Source: Algibacter_G agarivorans
Lineage (GTDB): Bacteria; Bacteroidota; Bacteroidia; Flavobacteriales; Flavobacteriaceae
DNA length: 64,000 nt
Reading direction: 5' to 3'
NCBI RefSeq assembly: GCF_039543245.1
Contig: NZ_BAABJJ010000030.1
Location: 1-64,000 of the forward strand
Shown here: positions 25,291 to 34,046 of the stretch, in pieces
Layout: the number at the start of each line of letters is the position of its first letter
Numbering within the stretch: the stretch's first letter is position 1
Position numbers and translations under genes: made by a program
Notes under the pieces: generated by a model
What the model saw: the letters and a program-made list of their open reading frames with translations, nothing else
What the model was told of the DNA's origin: nothing
The model's database searches: none

Positions 25291-27840
25291 TTATTTTATG
25301 CCAATACTTATCGTTTTAGATTCAAAACCTTCTGCTTTAGCAGTCACTTTAACGGTGCCTTTATTTTTGGTAGACTGAATGATTGCTAAACTTCTACCTT
25401 TAGCGGTGGTAATTGTTTTTGATTGAAAATCTTGAATGTTATCTCTTGCTCCATTATCAACACCCAACCAGGTTATATCGCCTTCAATAGAAAATTCAAT
25501 TTGAGCATTCTCAGTTTTTACTTCGTAACCATTTTTATCAATTAACTGAACTTCTAAGTGTGCCACATCATAACCATCAGCACTAAGCGTTTCTTTATCA
25601 GATGTGAATTGTATTCCCACTGCTTTTGATGTCGTTTTTAGTTCTGCAATAACTTCTTGCCCATCAAATCCAGCTTTTGCTGTTAGTGTACCAGCTTCAA
25701 AAGGAATGGTCCAACGGAATAAGCGATCTGGACTTTCAGTCATGCTTCGTCTTCCTAATGATTTTTCGTTTAGTAGAAGTTCAACAATGGTATGGTTTGA
25801 GCACACTTCAACAACGACTTGTTCTCCTTTTTCATAATTCCAATGCATATTAGAATCTCTCCAGTTATAAGCGCCTGCGTTTTCTGGTAATTGTTGGCCA
25901 GAGACACCTTTGGCTTTAAAACCGGATTCAGCAATAGGTAAAGTACCAATGGAAATATGAGGTTTATTGACCCAAATACTTTTAAAATAGTTCCAACCTT
26001 GATATTCAAATCCAGCTAAATCTAATAAATCGCCCCAGCCACTTTTTGAAGGCCAGTCACCATGTCTTTCTCCCATGTAATCAATACCAGTCCACATGAA
26101 AATACTAAATACACCAGGATTTTCTATAACTTGTTTCCAATCATCCCAAGTTCCTGGGTTTTCATTGATAGTAATTTGTTTGTCAGGGAAATTTTTAAGC
26201 GCCCATGGAATATCTTTATTGCGGTAGCTAAATCCAGCAATATCAACAGCATCAGCATATCCACTAACCATACTAGTTTGCGGCACCACAAAATTAGCTG
26301 TTATGGGTCTTGTGGTATCCAAAGCCCTTGTCCATTCGCTTAATTTTTTTGCGGTTTCGGCTAGAATATATTCTCCTTTTTCAATATTGTCGTAGCGGGT
26401 TTTCATTTCTTCAGCAGAAAACATAGGAGCGCTTCCCCAATATTTTCCTGAATTTTGAGGCTCATCTGGATTTTCCCAAAACCCTGTAACAAATCTATAA
26501 TGAAGATAAGTCCATTCAATTTCATTTCCTATACTCCATTGAAATACACTTGGGTGGTTTCTGTCTCTTAGCATGGTGCGTGTTAAATCACTTTTATTCC
26601 ACGTTCTAAAATGTTCTACATAGCCTTTTGTGATGTAGTCATCATGACGGTCATGATAATTGTTACGTTTATCTTTAGCATAATCAAATTCATCAAAAAA
26701 CTCATTCTGCACTAAAATACCCATTTCATCGCATAAATCTAAAAACTCCTTAGAATATGGATTGTGTGCTGTACGAATAGCATTAACACCACAGTCTTTA
26801 AGTTTTTGAATACGTCTTTTCCATACACCTTTTGGTACTGCAGCTCCTACTAAACCTGCATCATGATGTAAACACACCCCTTTTACATCGGTAACTTTAC
26901 CGTTTAATTTAAAGCCAAATTCTCTATTAAATTCTAAACTTCTAATTCCAAAAGGCGTTGCGTATTCATCTAATAAGTTTCCGTTTTTTGAAATCGTGGT
27001 TACAGCTTTGTAGATGTTCGGGTTTTCAGTATCCCACAGATTTGGCGATGCCACTTCTAAAGACTGAACTACCGTTTTTTCTGTGCCAGCTGACTGAGAT
27101 ACTTCTTCTGAATGCTCTGCTACTTGTTGCCCTTTATTATCAAATATTTTTGTTGAAAGAGTGAACGATTGATCTTCCTCAAACTCATTATTAATTTTAA
27201 CTTCTAGGTTTACTTTAGCGGCTTCTTTACTAATTTTAGGTGTTGTGAGGTATGTGCCCCAAATAGGGATATGAAGTTTGTTTAAAGTAACTAATTTTAC
27301 ATTTCTGTAAATTCCGCTGCCTGTGTACCATCTGCTATCAGCGTATCTTGAATGATCAACATGAACGGTTAATATATTGTCTTCTGACCCCTCTTTTAGG
27401 TGTTCGGTTAAATTAAAATGCACTGGCGAATATCCATAAGGGTTTTCTCCTAGTAATGTGCCATTTAACCAAAATGTGGCATTGTTGTAAACCCCATCAA
27501 ATAAGACATATATACTCTTGTCTTTTTTATTATTAGGTGTTTTAAAATGTTTTTGGTAAACTCCAACACCTCCAGGTAAATATCCTGTTGCGCCTTCATA
27601 GATAGAATCAAAGGACATTTCTACGCTCCAGTCGTGTGGTAATCTAACCTCTCTCCAGTCTGTGTCTTTCATAGGAAGTGAAGAAGGTTTGACGGTGTCT
27701 TTTTGTAGAGTAAATCTCCAATCGAAATTAAAATCAATTTGTCTGGAAAAATGTTGTTTTTCTTTTGATTGGCATGCAAGAAGTGTAATTGCTACAATCA
27801 TAAAAAATAAAATGGATGGCTTAAAATACTTTGGCTTCAT
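25291..27840 (-). CDS. GH2 beta-galactosidase-like lipoprotein
   Basis: The 849-residue precursor has an SpII signal with lipobox LLAC at residue 23. The GH2 domains follow: a sugar-binding part (PHDWSVEMSFD, YTGSGIYRNVKL), an immunoglobulin-like domain, and a TIM barrel with acid/base E440 in WSIGNEIEW and probable nucleophile E560 in INENPGTW. Residues about 650-840 carry the DUF4982-type and a BIG-like domain (TSDKETLSADGYDVAHLEVQLIDKNGYEV). The layout is that of exo-acting Bacteroidota beta-galactosidases or related GH2 enzymes. The substrate is not determined, and no polysaccharide-utilisation locus surrounds it. Confidence 0.9.
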   Translation of the reverse strand: MKPKYFKPSILFFMIVAITLLACQSKEKQHFSRQIDFNFDWRFTLQKDTVKPSSLPMKDTDWREVRLPHDWSVEMSFDSIYEGATGYLPGGVGVYQKHFKTPNNKKDKSIYVLFDGVYNNATFWLNGTLLGENPYGYSPVHFNLTEHLKEGSEDNILTVHVDHSRYADSRWYTGSGIYRNVKLVTLNKLHIPIWGTYLTTPKISKEAAKVNLEVKINNEFEEDQSFTLSTKIFDNKGQQVAEHSEEVSQSAGTEKTVVQSLEVASPNLWDTENPNIYKAVTTISKNGNLLDEYATPFGIRSLEFNREFGFKLNGKVTDVKGVCLHHDAGLVGAAVPKGVWKRRIQKLKDCGVNAIRTAHNPYSKEFLDLCDEMGILVQNEFFDEFDYAKDKRNNYHDRHDDYITKGYVEHFRTWNKSDLTRTMLRDRNHPSVFQWSIGNEIEWTYLHYRFVTGFWENPDEPQNSGKYWGSAPMFSAEEMKTRYDNIEKGEYILAETAKKLSEWTRALDTTRPITANFVVPQTSMVSGYADAVDIAGFSYRNKDIPWALKNFPDKQITINENPGTWDDWKQVIENPGVFSIFMWTGIDYMGERHGDWPSKSGWGDLLDLAGFEYQGWNYFKSIWVNKPHISIGTLPIAESGFKAKGVSGQQLPENAGAYNWRDSNMHWNYEKGEQVVVEVCSNHTIVELLLNEKSLGRRSMTESPDRLFRWTIPFEAGTLTAKAGFDGQEVIAELKTTSKAVGIQFTSDKETLSADGYDVAHLEVQLIDKNGYEVKTENAQIEFSIEGDITWLGVDNGARDNIQDFQSKTITTAKGRSLAIIQSTKNKGTVKVTAKAEGFESKTISIGIK

Positions 27841-28077
27841 GTCAGTTTGTAAAAGTTTTAGCTTAATTTAGAATACTTAGTTGTTTTATAAAGAATGGTC
27901 TAGTTAGTTTATCATTTGAATAATGAATAACCTTTTAAAATCTAAAAATAAAATAAAACTATGTTTTGAACAGGAAATAAATGTTTTATTTCTGTAATAT
28001 ATGGTCATGTCAAGTTTGTTTCTAGTTAATAATTTACTTTTTGAAAAGAGACTATAATAAATCTTAGACAAAGCAAA

Positions 28078-28109
28078 AAAAAGCCTTGTAATTTACTACA
28101 AGGCTTTTT
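28078..28109 (-). terminator. terminator of metK
   Basis: AAAAAGCCTTGTA (28078-28090) pairs with TACAAGGCTTTTT (28097-28109), loop ATTTAC, directly downstream of the metK stop on the minus strand. The gap 27841-28077 towards the GH2 gene is A/T-rich without other identified features. Confidence 0.88.
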
Positions 28110-28129
28110 GATATTAGTTTATCAGAGTA

Positions 28130-29383
28130 TTATAATCCAAAAGCTTCTTTCACTTTATCAACGTAATCCAATTTCTCCCAAGTGAACAACTCAACATCAA
28201 GCGTAACGTTTTCGCCATTAGGCTGAGAAAAAGTTTTAGTAACGGTTTCATTTTTACGTCCCATGTGCCCATAAGCGGCTGTTTCGCTATACATTGGCGA
28301 GCGCAATTTTAAACGCTCTTCAATAGCAAAAGGGCGCATATCAAAAATCTCAGTTACTTTTTTAGCAATTTCGCCATCGGTCATATTAAAAGTACATGTG
28401 CCGTAAGTATCAACAAAAATCCCCATAGGTTCAACCACGCCAATAGCATAACTTACTTGTACTAAAATCTCATCTGCAACACCCGCGGCAACCAAGTTTT
28501 TAGCAATATGGCGCGTTGCATAGGCAGCGCTTCTATCAACTTTACTTGGGTCTTTTCCAGAAAATGCACCTCCACCATGAGCGCCTTTACCGCCGTAAGT
28601 ATCTACAATGATTTTACGCCCTGTTAATCCGGTATCTCCGTGAGGACCACCAATAACAAACTTTCCAGTTGGATTTATATGATATTTAATATCATCATTA
28701 AATAATTTTTGAATAGCTTCAGGAAGATTTGCAACCACTCTTGGTATTAAAATATCTACAATATCTTTTCTGATTTTTGCAAGCATGGTATCATCATCAG
28801 CAAAATCGTCGTGTTGTGTTGATACAACAATCGCATCGATACGCTGAGGAATATTATCATCGCTGTATTCAATAGTTACCTGGCTTTTAGAATCTGGTCT
28901 TAAGTAATTGATGTCTTTACTTTCACGACGTAATTCAGCAAGTTCTTTTAAAATTCTATGCGATAAGTCTAAAGCCAAAGGCATAAAATTTTCTGTTTCG
29001 TTAGTGGCATAACCAAACATCATACCTTGGTCGCCAGCACCTTGTTGTTCTTTGCTTCCTCGGTCCACACCTTGATTGATGTCTTCAGATTGTTCATGGA
29101 TGGCTGAAAGCACACCACATGAATTCCCATCAAACATATATTCCCCTTTGGTATAGCCAATTTTGTTTATAGTATCTCTTGCAATTTTTTGTACATCTAA
29201 ATACGTTGTAGATTTAACTTCGCCAGCAAGCATGACTTGGCCAGTAGTTACTAAGGTTTCACAAGCTACTTTAGATTCTTTGTCAAAAGCTAAAAAGTTA
29301 TCAATTAATGCATCACTAATTTGGTCTGCTACCTTGTCCGGGTGTCCTTCAGAAACACTTTCCGAAGTGAATAAGTATGCCAT
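28130..29383 (-). CDS. metK: S-adenosylmethionine synthetase
   Basis: The ATG at 29383 gives 417 residues beginning MAYLFTSESVSEGHPDK. A longer frame starting at 29446 runs through the riboswitch core and is rejected. Family motifs are present: GHPDK, GAGDQGMMFGYA, the long GGPHGDTGLTGRKIIVDTYGG block and GGGAFSGKDPSKVDRSAAYATR. The enzyme makes S-adenosylmethionine from methionine and ATP. Control is by a SAM-II-type riboswitch in the 5' leader, which fits feedback by its own product. A terminator follows the stop. Confidence 0.97.
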   Translation of the reverse strand: MAYLFTSESVSEGHPDKVADQISDALIDNFLAFDKESKVACETLVTTGQVMLAGEVKSTTYLDVQKIARDTINKIGYTKGEYMFDGNSCGVLSAIHEQSEDINQGVDRGSKEQQGAGDQGMMFGYATNETENFMPLALDLSHRILKELAELRRESKDINYLRPDSKSQVTIEYSDDNIPQRIDAIVVSTQHDDFADDDTMLAKIRKDIVDILIPRVVANLPEAIQKLFNDDIKYHINPTGKFVIGGPHGDTGLTGRKIIVDTYGGKGAHGGGAFSGKDPSKVDRSAAYATRHIAKNLVAAGVADEILVQVSYAIGVVEPMGIFVDTYGTCTFNMTDGEIAKKVTEIFDMRPFAIEERLKLRSPMYSETAAYGHMGRKNETVTKTFSQPNGENVTLDVELFTWEKLDYVDKVKEAFGL

Positions 29384-29424
29384 AGTTTTTATTTTATGGT
29401 AAGATTTGACGATAACGTCGAAGG

Positions 29425-29541
29425 GAGTTTGCACTGCCTTTAGCATTTTTACTTCATGCTGAACTTGTTTCAGTATCTTTTGAAGATAACGAGATTAAGT
29501 TTGGCAAGAAAGAGGTTGCAATCAGTCAAATCTTTCCTCTA
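29425..29541 (-). ncRNA. SAM-II-type (long-loop) riboswitch upstream of metK
   Basis: On the minus strand AGAGG (29540-29536) pairs with CCTCT (29515-29511), enclosing GATTTGACTGATTGCAA, the L1 core of SAM-II RNAs. The downstream strand AATGCTAAAGGCAGT carries the conserved GCTAAA, and its CAGT can pair with ACTG in the loop to make the pseudoknot. The roughly 65 bases between P1 and GCTAAA are much longer than in minimal SAM-II and contain a dispersed palindrome. The element ends about 50 bases before the metK ATG. SAM binding is expected to lower metK expression. Family assignment is from memory of the consensus. Confidence 0.85.
29459..29473. repeat. dispersed palindrome inside the riboswitch loop
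   Basis: CTGAACTTGTTTCAG is identical to the core of the repeat at 19358-19378 between etfB and etfA. It lies wholly within the variable loop of the riboswitch and can fold as its own small hairpin without disturbing the pseudoknot. Confidence 0.7.
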
Positions 29542-29611
29542 TTATTTGTGTTGGCAAAAGTAAAAAAATAAAAGAATATCTAGGATTATTTTTGATTTTT
29601 TAAACAAATAA

Positions 29612-29642
29612 TTGGCTGTTAAAATTTATTCATGAATATTTG
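29612..29642 (+). promoter_or_regulatory. candidate promoter of the ilv operon
   Basis: TTG at 29612-29614 and AATATTTG at 29635-29642 are separated by 20 bases, close to the Bacteroidota TTTG / TAnnTTTG arrangement although the first base of the -7 box is A instead of T. It lies directly before the leader peptide ATG at 29653. Confidence 0.4.
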
Positions 29643-29652
29643 CATTATTAAT

Positions 29653-29715
29653 ATGAAAAAACAAATTTTAAATAGCATTTCTATTAGTGACATTGTAGTT
29701 ATTTCACAACGATAA
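29653..29715 (+). CDS. probable ilv operon leader peptide
   Basis: A 20-codon ORF begins ATG at 29653 and ends TAA at 29713-29715. Its product contains the run ISISDIVVI, so five Ile, two Val and one Leu are among the 20 residues. It lies 37 bases before a hairpin with a T-run and about 300 bases before ilvD, first gene of the Ile/Val operon. This is the arrangement of ribosome-mediated attenuation, in which starvation for charged tRNA-Ile or tRNA-Val stalls the ribosome. Translation is not proven. Confidence 0.65.
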   Translation: MKKQILNSISISDIVVISQR

Positions 29716-29750
29716 GGAAGGGTATATTGAAACGGAAAATAAATTTTAAT

Positions 29751-29778
29751 AGCCTCCCTTTAACTGAAGGCTTTTTTT
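29751..29778 (+). terminator. candidate ilv attenuator
   Basis: AGCCT (29751-29755) pairs with AGGCT (29768-29772) and is followed by seven T. The preceding GAAGGG (around 29717-29722) can pair with CCCTTT inside the loop, giving a candidate antiterminator. The stem is short, so the strength is uncertain. The rest of the gap, 29779-30021, is A/T-rich; I see no further gene in it. Confidence 0.55.
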
Positions 29779-30021
29779 GTGCATTATTTTTCAATTTTGA
29801 ACATCATAAAAATAATGTTTTAAGAGTCTGTTGTATAGTGTTTTAGGTTGATTTTGTTGGTGCTGGATTTAACCGTTAAAAACAGCAAAAAATAGATTTA
29901 AAAATGTAATAATTTATTTTCGTAATCTTTTTAGGAGGTTTGTCAATTTTTCAAACAAAATCTTAAATCATAAGAAAATATTTATCAATAGGGAATATAA
30001 GCGAAATTTTTTGCAGTAAAT

Positions 30022-31704
30022 ATGAAAGAACTTAATAAACATAGTAAAAGGCTAACTCAGGATGAATCCCAACCAGCATCCCAAGCCATGTTGTACGCCG
30101 TAGGATTGTCTGATGAAGATATGCAAAAAGCTCAGGTAGGTATTGCAAGTACAGGATATGATGGAAACCCTTGTAATATGCATTTAAATAATTTGGCTGC
30201 TGAGGTTAAAATTGAATGTAAAATCGCGAATTTAGTGGGTTTAGGATTTAATACCATTGGTGTTAGTGATGGTATCTCCATGGGGACTTCTGGTATGAAT
30301 TATTCTTTAGCGTCTCGTGATATTATTGCAGACTCTATCGAAACGGTTATGAACGCCCAGAGTTATGACGCCCTTGTTTCTGTTGTTGGTTGCGATAAAA
30401 ACATGCCAGGAGCAGTCATTGCTATGTTACGTTTAAATCGCCCGTCAATAATGATGTATGGTGGTACTATAGCATCTGGAAAATACAAAGGAAGAAAGTT
30501 AAATATTGTTTCAGCTTTTGAGGCCTTAGGTCAAAAAGTGGCTGGTGAAATTGATGAAGCAGAATATAAGGAGATTATAAAAAGAGCCATTCCAGGAGCT
30601 GGGGCTTGTGGAGGTATGTATACCGCAAATACTATGGCTTCGGCTATAGAATGCATGGGTTTTGCATTGCCATATAATTCATCTATACCTGCTGAAAACC
30701 CTAATAAATTATCAGAAAGCGAAAGAACAGCTAGAGCGATAAAAAACCTTTTAGAATTAGATTTAAAACCATTAGATATTATTTCTAAAAAATCTATAGA
30801 AAATGCTATTGCACTTGTAAATGCTTTAGGAGGGTCTACAAATGCGGTATTGCATTTCTTGGCAATTGCCCATGCTGCGGATATTGAGTTTACATTAGAG
30901 GATTTTCAGCGTGTTAGTGATAGAACACCTTTAATAGCTGATTTAAAACCTAGTGGAAAATATTTAATGGAAGATGTTCATGGCATTGGAGGAACGCCAG
31001 CAGTGATGAAGTATCTACTAGATAATGACTATTTACATGGCGATTGTTTAACGGTAACAGGAAAAACATTAGCAGAAAATTTAGCAGATGTTGAGCCACT
31101 TACTTTTGAAGATGATCAAGATGTTATTTATCCAAAAGATAAAGCTTTAAAATCTTCAGGAAATCTACAAATCCTTTATGGCAATCTCGCAGAAGAAGGC
31201 GCGGTAGCAAAAATTTCTGGAAATGAAGGCTTGTTGTTTGAAGGGAAAGCTGTGGTTTATGATGGTGAGCAAGCTGCAAATACTGGGATATCAAATGGTG
31301 AAGTAGAAAGAGGTGATGTTGTCGTCATCCGTTATGTAGGTCCAAAAGGAGGCCCAGGAATGCCAGAAATGTTAAAACCAACGTCACTTATTATGGGAGC
31401 AGGTTTAGGCAAATCCGTTGCATTAATTACAGATGGTCGTTTTTCTGGAGGAACACACGGCTTTGTTGTAGGGCATATTACCCCAGAAGCTCAAGAAGGT
31501 GGTGTCATTGGATTATTAAAAACGGGCGATAAAATTAGAATCAGTGCTGAAGATAATTCAATTAACGTATTACTTTCTGATGAAACAATAGCAGAAAGAA
31601 AAGCGCAATGGGTTCAACCTGAATTAAAACATAAAAAAGGCATATTATATAAATATGCAAAATCGGTAGCATCAGCGTCAAAAGGATGTGTGACTGATGC
31701 GTAA
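30022..31704 (+). CDS. ilvD: dihydroxy-acid dehydratase
   Basis: The 560-residue enzyme contains the Fe-S cluster cysteines in PCNMHL (residues 51-56), GCDKNMPG and GACGGMYTANTM, and ends with the C-terminal domain motifs GPKGGPGMPEM and ITDGRFSGGTHGFVVGHI. It dehydrates 2,3-dihydroxy-acids to 2-keto acids in Ile and Val synthesis. It opens an ilvD-B-N-C row. The next gene starts after a 51-base gap that contains a palindromic repeat. Leucine genes are not in the window. Confidence 0.97.
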   Translation: MKELNKHSKRLTQDESQPASQAMLYAVGLSDEDMQKAQVGIASTGYDGNPCNMHLNNLAAEVKIECKIANLVGLGFNTIGVSDGISMGTSGMNYSLASRDIIADSIETVMNAQSYDALVSVVGCDKNMPGAVIAMLRLNRPSIMMYGGTIASGKYKGRKLNIVSAFEALGQKVAGEIDEAEYKEIIKRAIPGAGACGGMYTANTMASAIECMGFALPYNSSIPAENPNKLSESERTARAIKNLLELDLKPLDIISKKSIENAIALVNALGGSTNAVLHFLAIAHAADIEFTLEDFQRVSDRTPLIADLKPSGKYLMEDVHGIGGTPAVMKYLLDNDYLHGDCLTVTGKTLAENLADVEPLTFEDDQDVIYPKDKALKSSGNLQILYGNLAEEGAVAKISGNEGLLFEGKAVVYDGEQAANTGISNGEVERGDVVVIRYVGPKGGPGMPEMLKPTSLIMGAGLGKSVALITDGRFSGGTHGFVVGHITPEAQEGGVIGLLKTGDKIRISAEDNSINVLLSDETIAERKAQWVQPELKHKKGILYKYAKSVASASKGCVTDA

Positions 31705-31713
31705 TAAATTGTC

Positions 31714-31733
31714 ATTCCTGCTCAGGCAGGAAT
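31714..31733. repeat. short palindromic repeat between ilvD and ilvB
   Basis: ATTCCTGCTCAGGCAGGAAT is a copy of the same palindrome family as at 16065, here between two genes of one operon. It has no U-tract and is flanked by GTC and CTCATC, as in other copies. It would be transcribed as a small hairpin within the ilv message. Confidence 0.78.
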
Positions 31734-31755
31734 CTCATCATAAAATGTTGAGAAT

Positions 31756-33489
31756 ATGAAAACACAAACATTAAACACTAAAACACAAGTGGCAGAAAAA
31801 ACACAACGTATAACTGGTAGCGAAGCTATAGTAAGAAGTTTGATGGCTGAAGGCGTTGATATTCTTTATGGATATCCTGGAGGTGCTATTATGCCTGTTT
31901 ATGATGAATTATTCAAATTTCAAGATCAAATTCATCACGTATTAACACGTCACGAACAAGGTGCTGCACATGCGGCTCAAGGTTATGCACGTATATCTGG
32001 TAAAGTAGGAGTCGCTATGGCAACTTCAGGGCCAGGTGCAACTAATTTAATTACTGGAATTGCAGATGCTCAAATAGATTCTACACCTTTAGTGTGTATT
32101 ACTGGACAAGTATTTTCTCATTTATTGGGAAGTGATGCATTTCAAGAAACCGACATTGTTGGTATATCTACGCCGGTAACAAAATGGAATTGTCAAGTTA
32201 CTAAGGCAGAAGATATTCCGGCTGCCATCGCAAAAGCTTTTTATATAGCTAAAAGCGGGCGCCCAGGACCTGTATTAGTTGATATTACTAAAGACGCTCA
32301 AGTTTCTGAGTTAGATTTTAAATATGAAAAATGTAAAGGTGTAAGAAGTTATATTCCTGTACCTAAAACAAAACCAGAATCTATTGCTGCTGCTGCAAAA
32401 TTAATTAATAACGCTAAAAAACCCATGATTGTTTGGGGACAAGGTGTTATTTTGGGTCAGGCAGAAGCAGAACTTAAGGCCGTAATAGAAAAAGCAGGTA
32501 TTCCTTCTGCATGGACTATTCTTGGGGCTTCGGCATTGCCAACCTCACATCCTTTAAATATTGGTATGGTTGGGATGCATGGTAATTATGCTCCAAATAA
32601 ATTAACTAACGAATGTGATGTGTTAATTGCGATAGGAATGCGTTTTGATGACCGTGTTACTGGTAGTTTAGATACCTACGCTAAACAAGCAAAAATCATT
32701 CATTTTGATATTGACCCTGCGGAAATTGATAAAAATGTAAAAACCGATGTTGCTGTTTTAGGGAATTCTAAAGAAAGCTTAGCTATGCTTTTTGATGCTC
32801 TAAATATAAATTCACATGAATCTTGGTTACAGGAATTTAAAGATTTATACGCTATTGAATATGAAAATGTAATTAATGGCGATCTCAATCCAACGAAAGA
32901 AGGATTAACCATGGGTGAGGTATTAAAGCAAATTAATATTGAAAGTGAAGGTAATGCAGCAATTGTTTCAGATGTTGGACAACATCAAATGATTGCATGT
33001 AGATATGCGGAATTTAATCAAACCAAAAGCAATATTACTTCTGGTGGATTAGGTACTATGGGCTTTGCGCTTCCCGCAGCAATTGGAGCTAAAATGGCTG
33101 CGCCAGAACGTGAAGTGGTAGCTATTATTGGTGATGGCGGTTTTCAAATGAATATTCAAGAATTAGGGACTATTTTTCAGCAGAAAACTGCCGTAAAAGT
33201 TGTCGTTTTGAACAATGAGTTTTTAGGTATGGTACGCCAATGGCAACAGTTGTTTTTTGATAAGCGTTATGCGTCTACAGAAATGACAAATCCTAATTTT
33301 GTAGCTATTGCTGAAGGTTATTACATAAAAGCAAAGAAAGTTACAAAACGTGAAGAATTAGCTGAAGCTGTAAAAGAAATGATTCAATCAAAAGAATCGT
33401 ATTTCTTAGAAGTTTGTGTAGAAAAAGAAGATAACGTGTTCCCAATGATTCCTTCAGGGGCATCGGTTTCAGATGTAAGATTAAGTTAA
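31756..33489 (+). CDS. ilvB: acetolactate synthase, large catalytic subunit
   Basis: The 577-residue protein has the three thiamine-diphosphate enzyme domains. The N-terminal domain shows YGYPGGAIMPVYDEL, the glutamate-containing RHEQGAAHAAQGYARISG and SGPGATNLITGIADA. The C-terminal domain carries the TPP-binding motif GDGGFQMNIQELGTI, then VVLNNEFLGMVRQWQ. It condenses pyruvate or 2-ketobutyrate into acetohydroxy acids. FAD is bound by the middle domain. The N-terminal 15 residues are polar and non-conserved. It is followed 10 bases later by the regulatory subunit. Confidence 0.96.
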   Translation: MKTQTLNTKTQVAEKTQRITGSEAIVRSLMAEGVDILYGYPGGAIMPVYDELFKFQDQIHHVLTRHEQGAAHAAQGYARISGKVGVAMATSGPGATNLITGIADAQIDSTPLVCITGQVFSHLLGSDAFQETDIVGISTPVTKWNCQVTKAEDIPAAIAKAFYIAKSGRPGPVLVDITKDAQVSELDFKYEKCKGVRSYIPVPKTKPESIAAAAKLINNAKKPMIVWGQGVILGQAEAELKAVIEKAGIPSAWTILGASALPTSHPLNIGMVGMHGNYAPNKLTNECDVLIAIGMRFDDRVTGSLDTYAKQAKIIHFDIDPAEIDKNVKTDVAVLGNSKESLAMLFDALNINSHESWLQEFKDLYAIEYENVINGDLNPTKEGLTMGEVLKQINIESEGNAAIVSDVGQHQMIACRYAEFNQTKSNITSGGLGTMGFALPAAIGAKMAAPEREVVAIIGDGGFQMNIQELGTIFQQKTAVKVVVLNNEFLGMVRQWQQLFFDKRYASTEMTNPNFVAIAEGYYIKAKKVTKREELAEAVKEMIQSKESYFLEVCVEKEDNVFPMIPSGASVSDVRLS

Positions 33490-33499
33490 GAGTATAGAC

Positions 33500-34030
33500 A
33501 TGGAAGACATAAAATCATTCACGATATCAATATATACCGAAAATAACATCGGTTTATTAAATCGGATATCCGCTATTTTTCAGCGTAGACATATCAATAT
33601 TGAAAGTTTAACAACATCACAATCAGAGATTGATGGTGTAAACCGTTTTGTGATTGTAGTAAACATGACCGAAACAAATGCAGGTAAGATTGTTAAGCAG
33701 ATAGAAAAACAAGTAGAAACAATTAGAGCTTACTATCATACAGAAGAAGAAACTATATTTACGGAGTCTTGTATGTTTAAAATAAAATCTGAACTATTAT
33801 TTGATGAACCTCAAATTCAAAATATAATAAAAGAGAGTTATGCAAGAATTGTAACTGTAAACAAAGACTTTTTTGTGCTTGAAAAATCAGGTAGAAGAAA
33901 TGAAATTGAATCTTTGAGGCGAGATTTAAATATTTTTGGTATCATGCAATTTGTGCGTTCAGGTAGAATTGCAGTAACAAAAGATGAAATGAAAATAACC
34001 GAATTGCTAACGGCATTCAATAATCAATAA
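33500..34030 (+). CDS. ilvN: acetolactate synthase, small regulatory subunit
   Basis: The 176-residue protein has an N-terminal ACT domain at about residues 6-80 (FTISIYTENNIGLLNRISAIFQRRHINIESLTTSQSE), in which valine-binding residues of the family lie, and a C-terminal domain about 85-170 (ARIVTVNKDFFVLEKSGRRNEIESLRRDL). It associates with the large subunit and confers valine feedback inhibition. The Bacteroidota form is a little longer than E. coli IlvN. Spacing to ilvB (10 bases) and ilvC (16 bases) shows one operon. Confidence 0.94.
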   Translation: MEDIKSFTISIYTENNIGLLNRISAIFQRRHINIESLTTSQSEIDGVNRFVIVVNMTETNAGKIVKQIEKQVETIRAYYHTEEETIFTESCMFKIKSELLFDEPQIQNIIKESYARIVTVNKDFFVLEKSGRRNEIESLRRDLNIFGIMQFVRSGRIAVTKDEMKITELLTAFNNQ

Positions 34031-34046
34031 TAACAATTACATTAAA

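Noticed and set aside
29384..29446. Longer metK start with 21 extra residues
   Set aside because: The extra codons run through the conserved GCTAAA part of the riboswitch, and the protein family starts at MAYLFTSESV.
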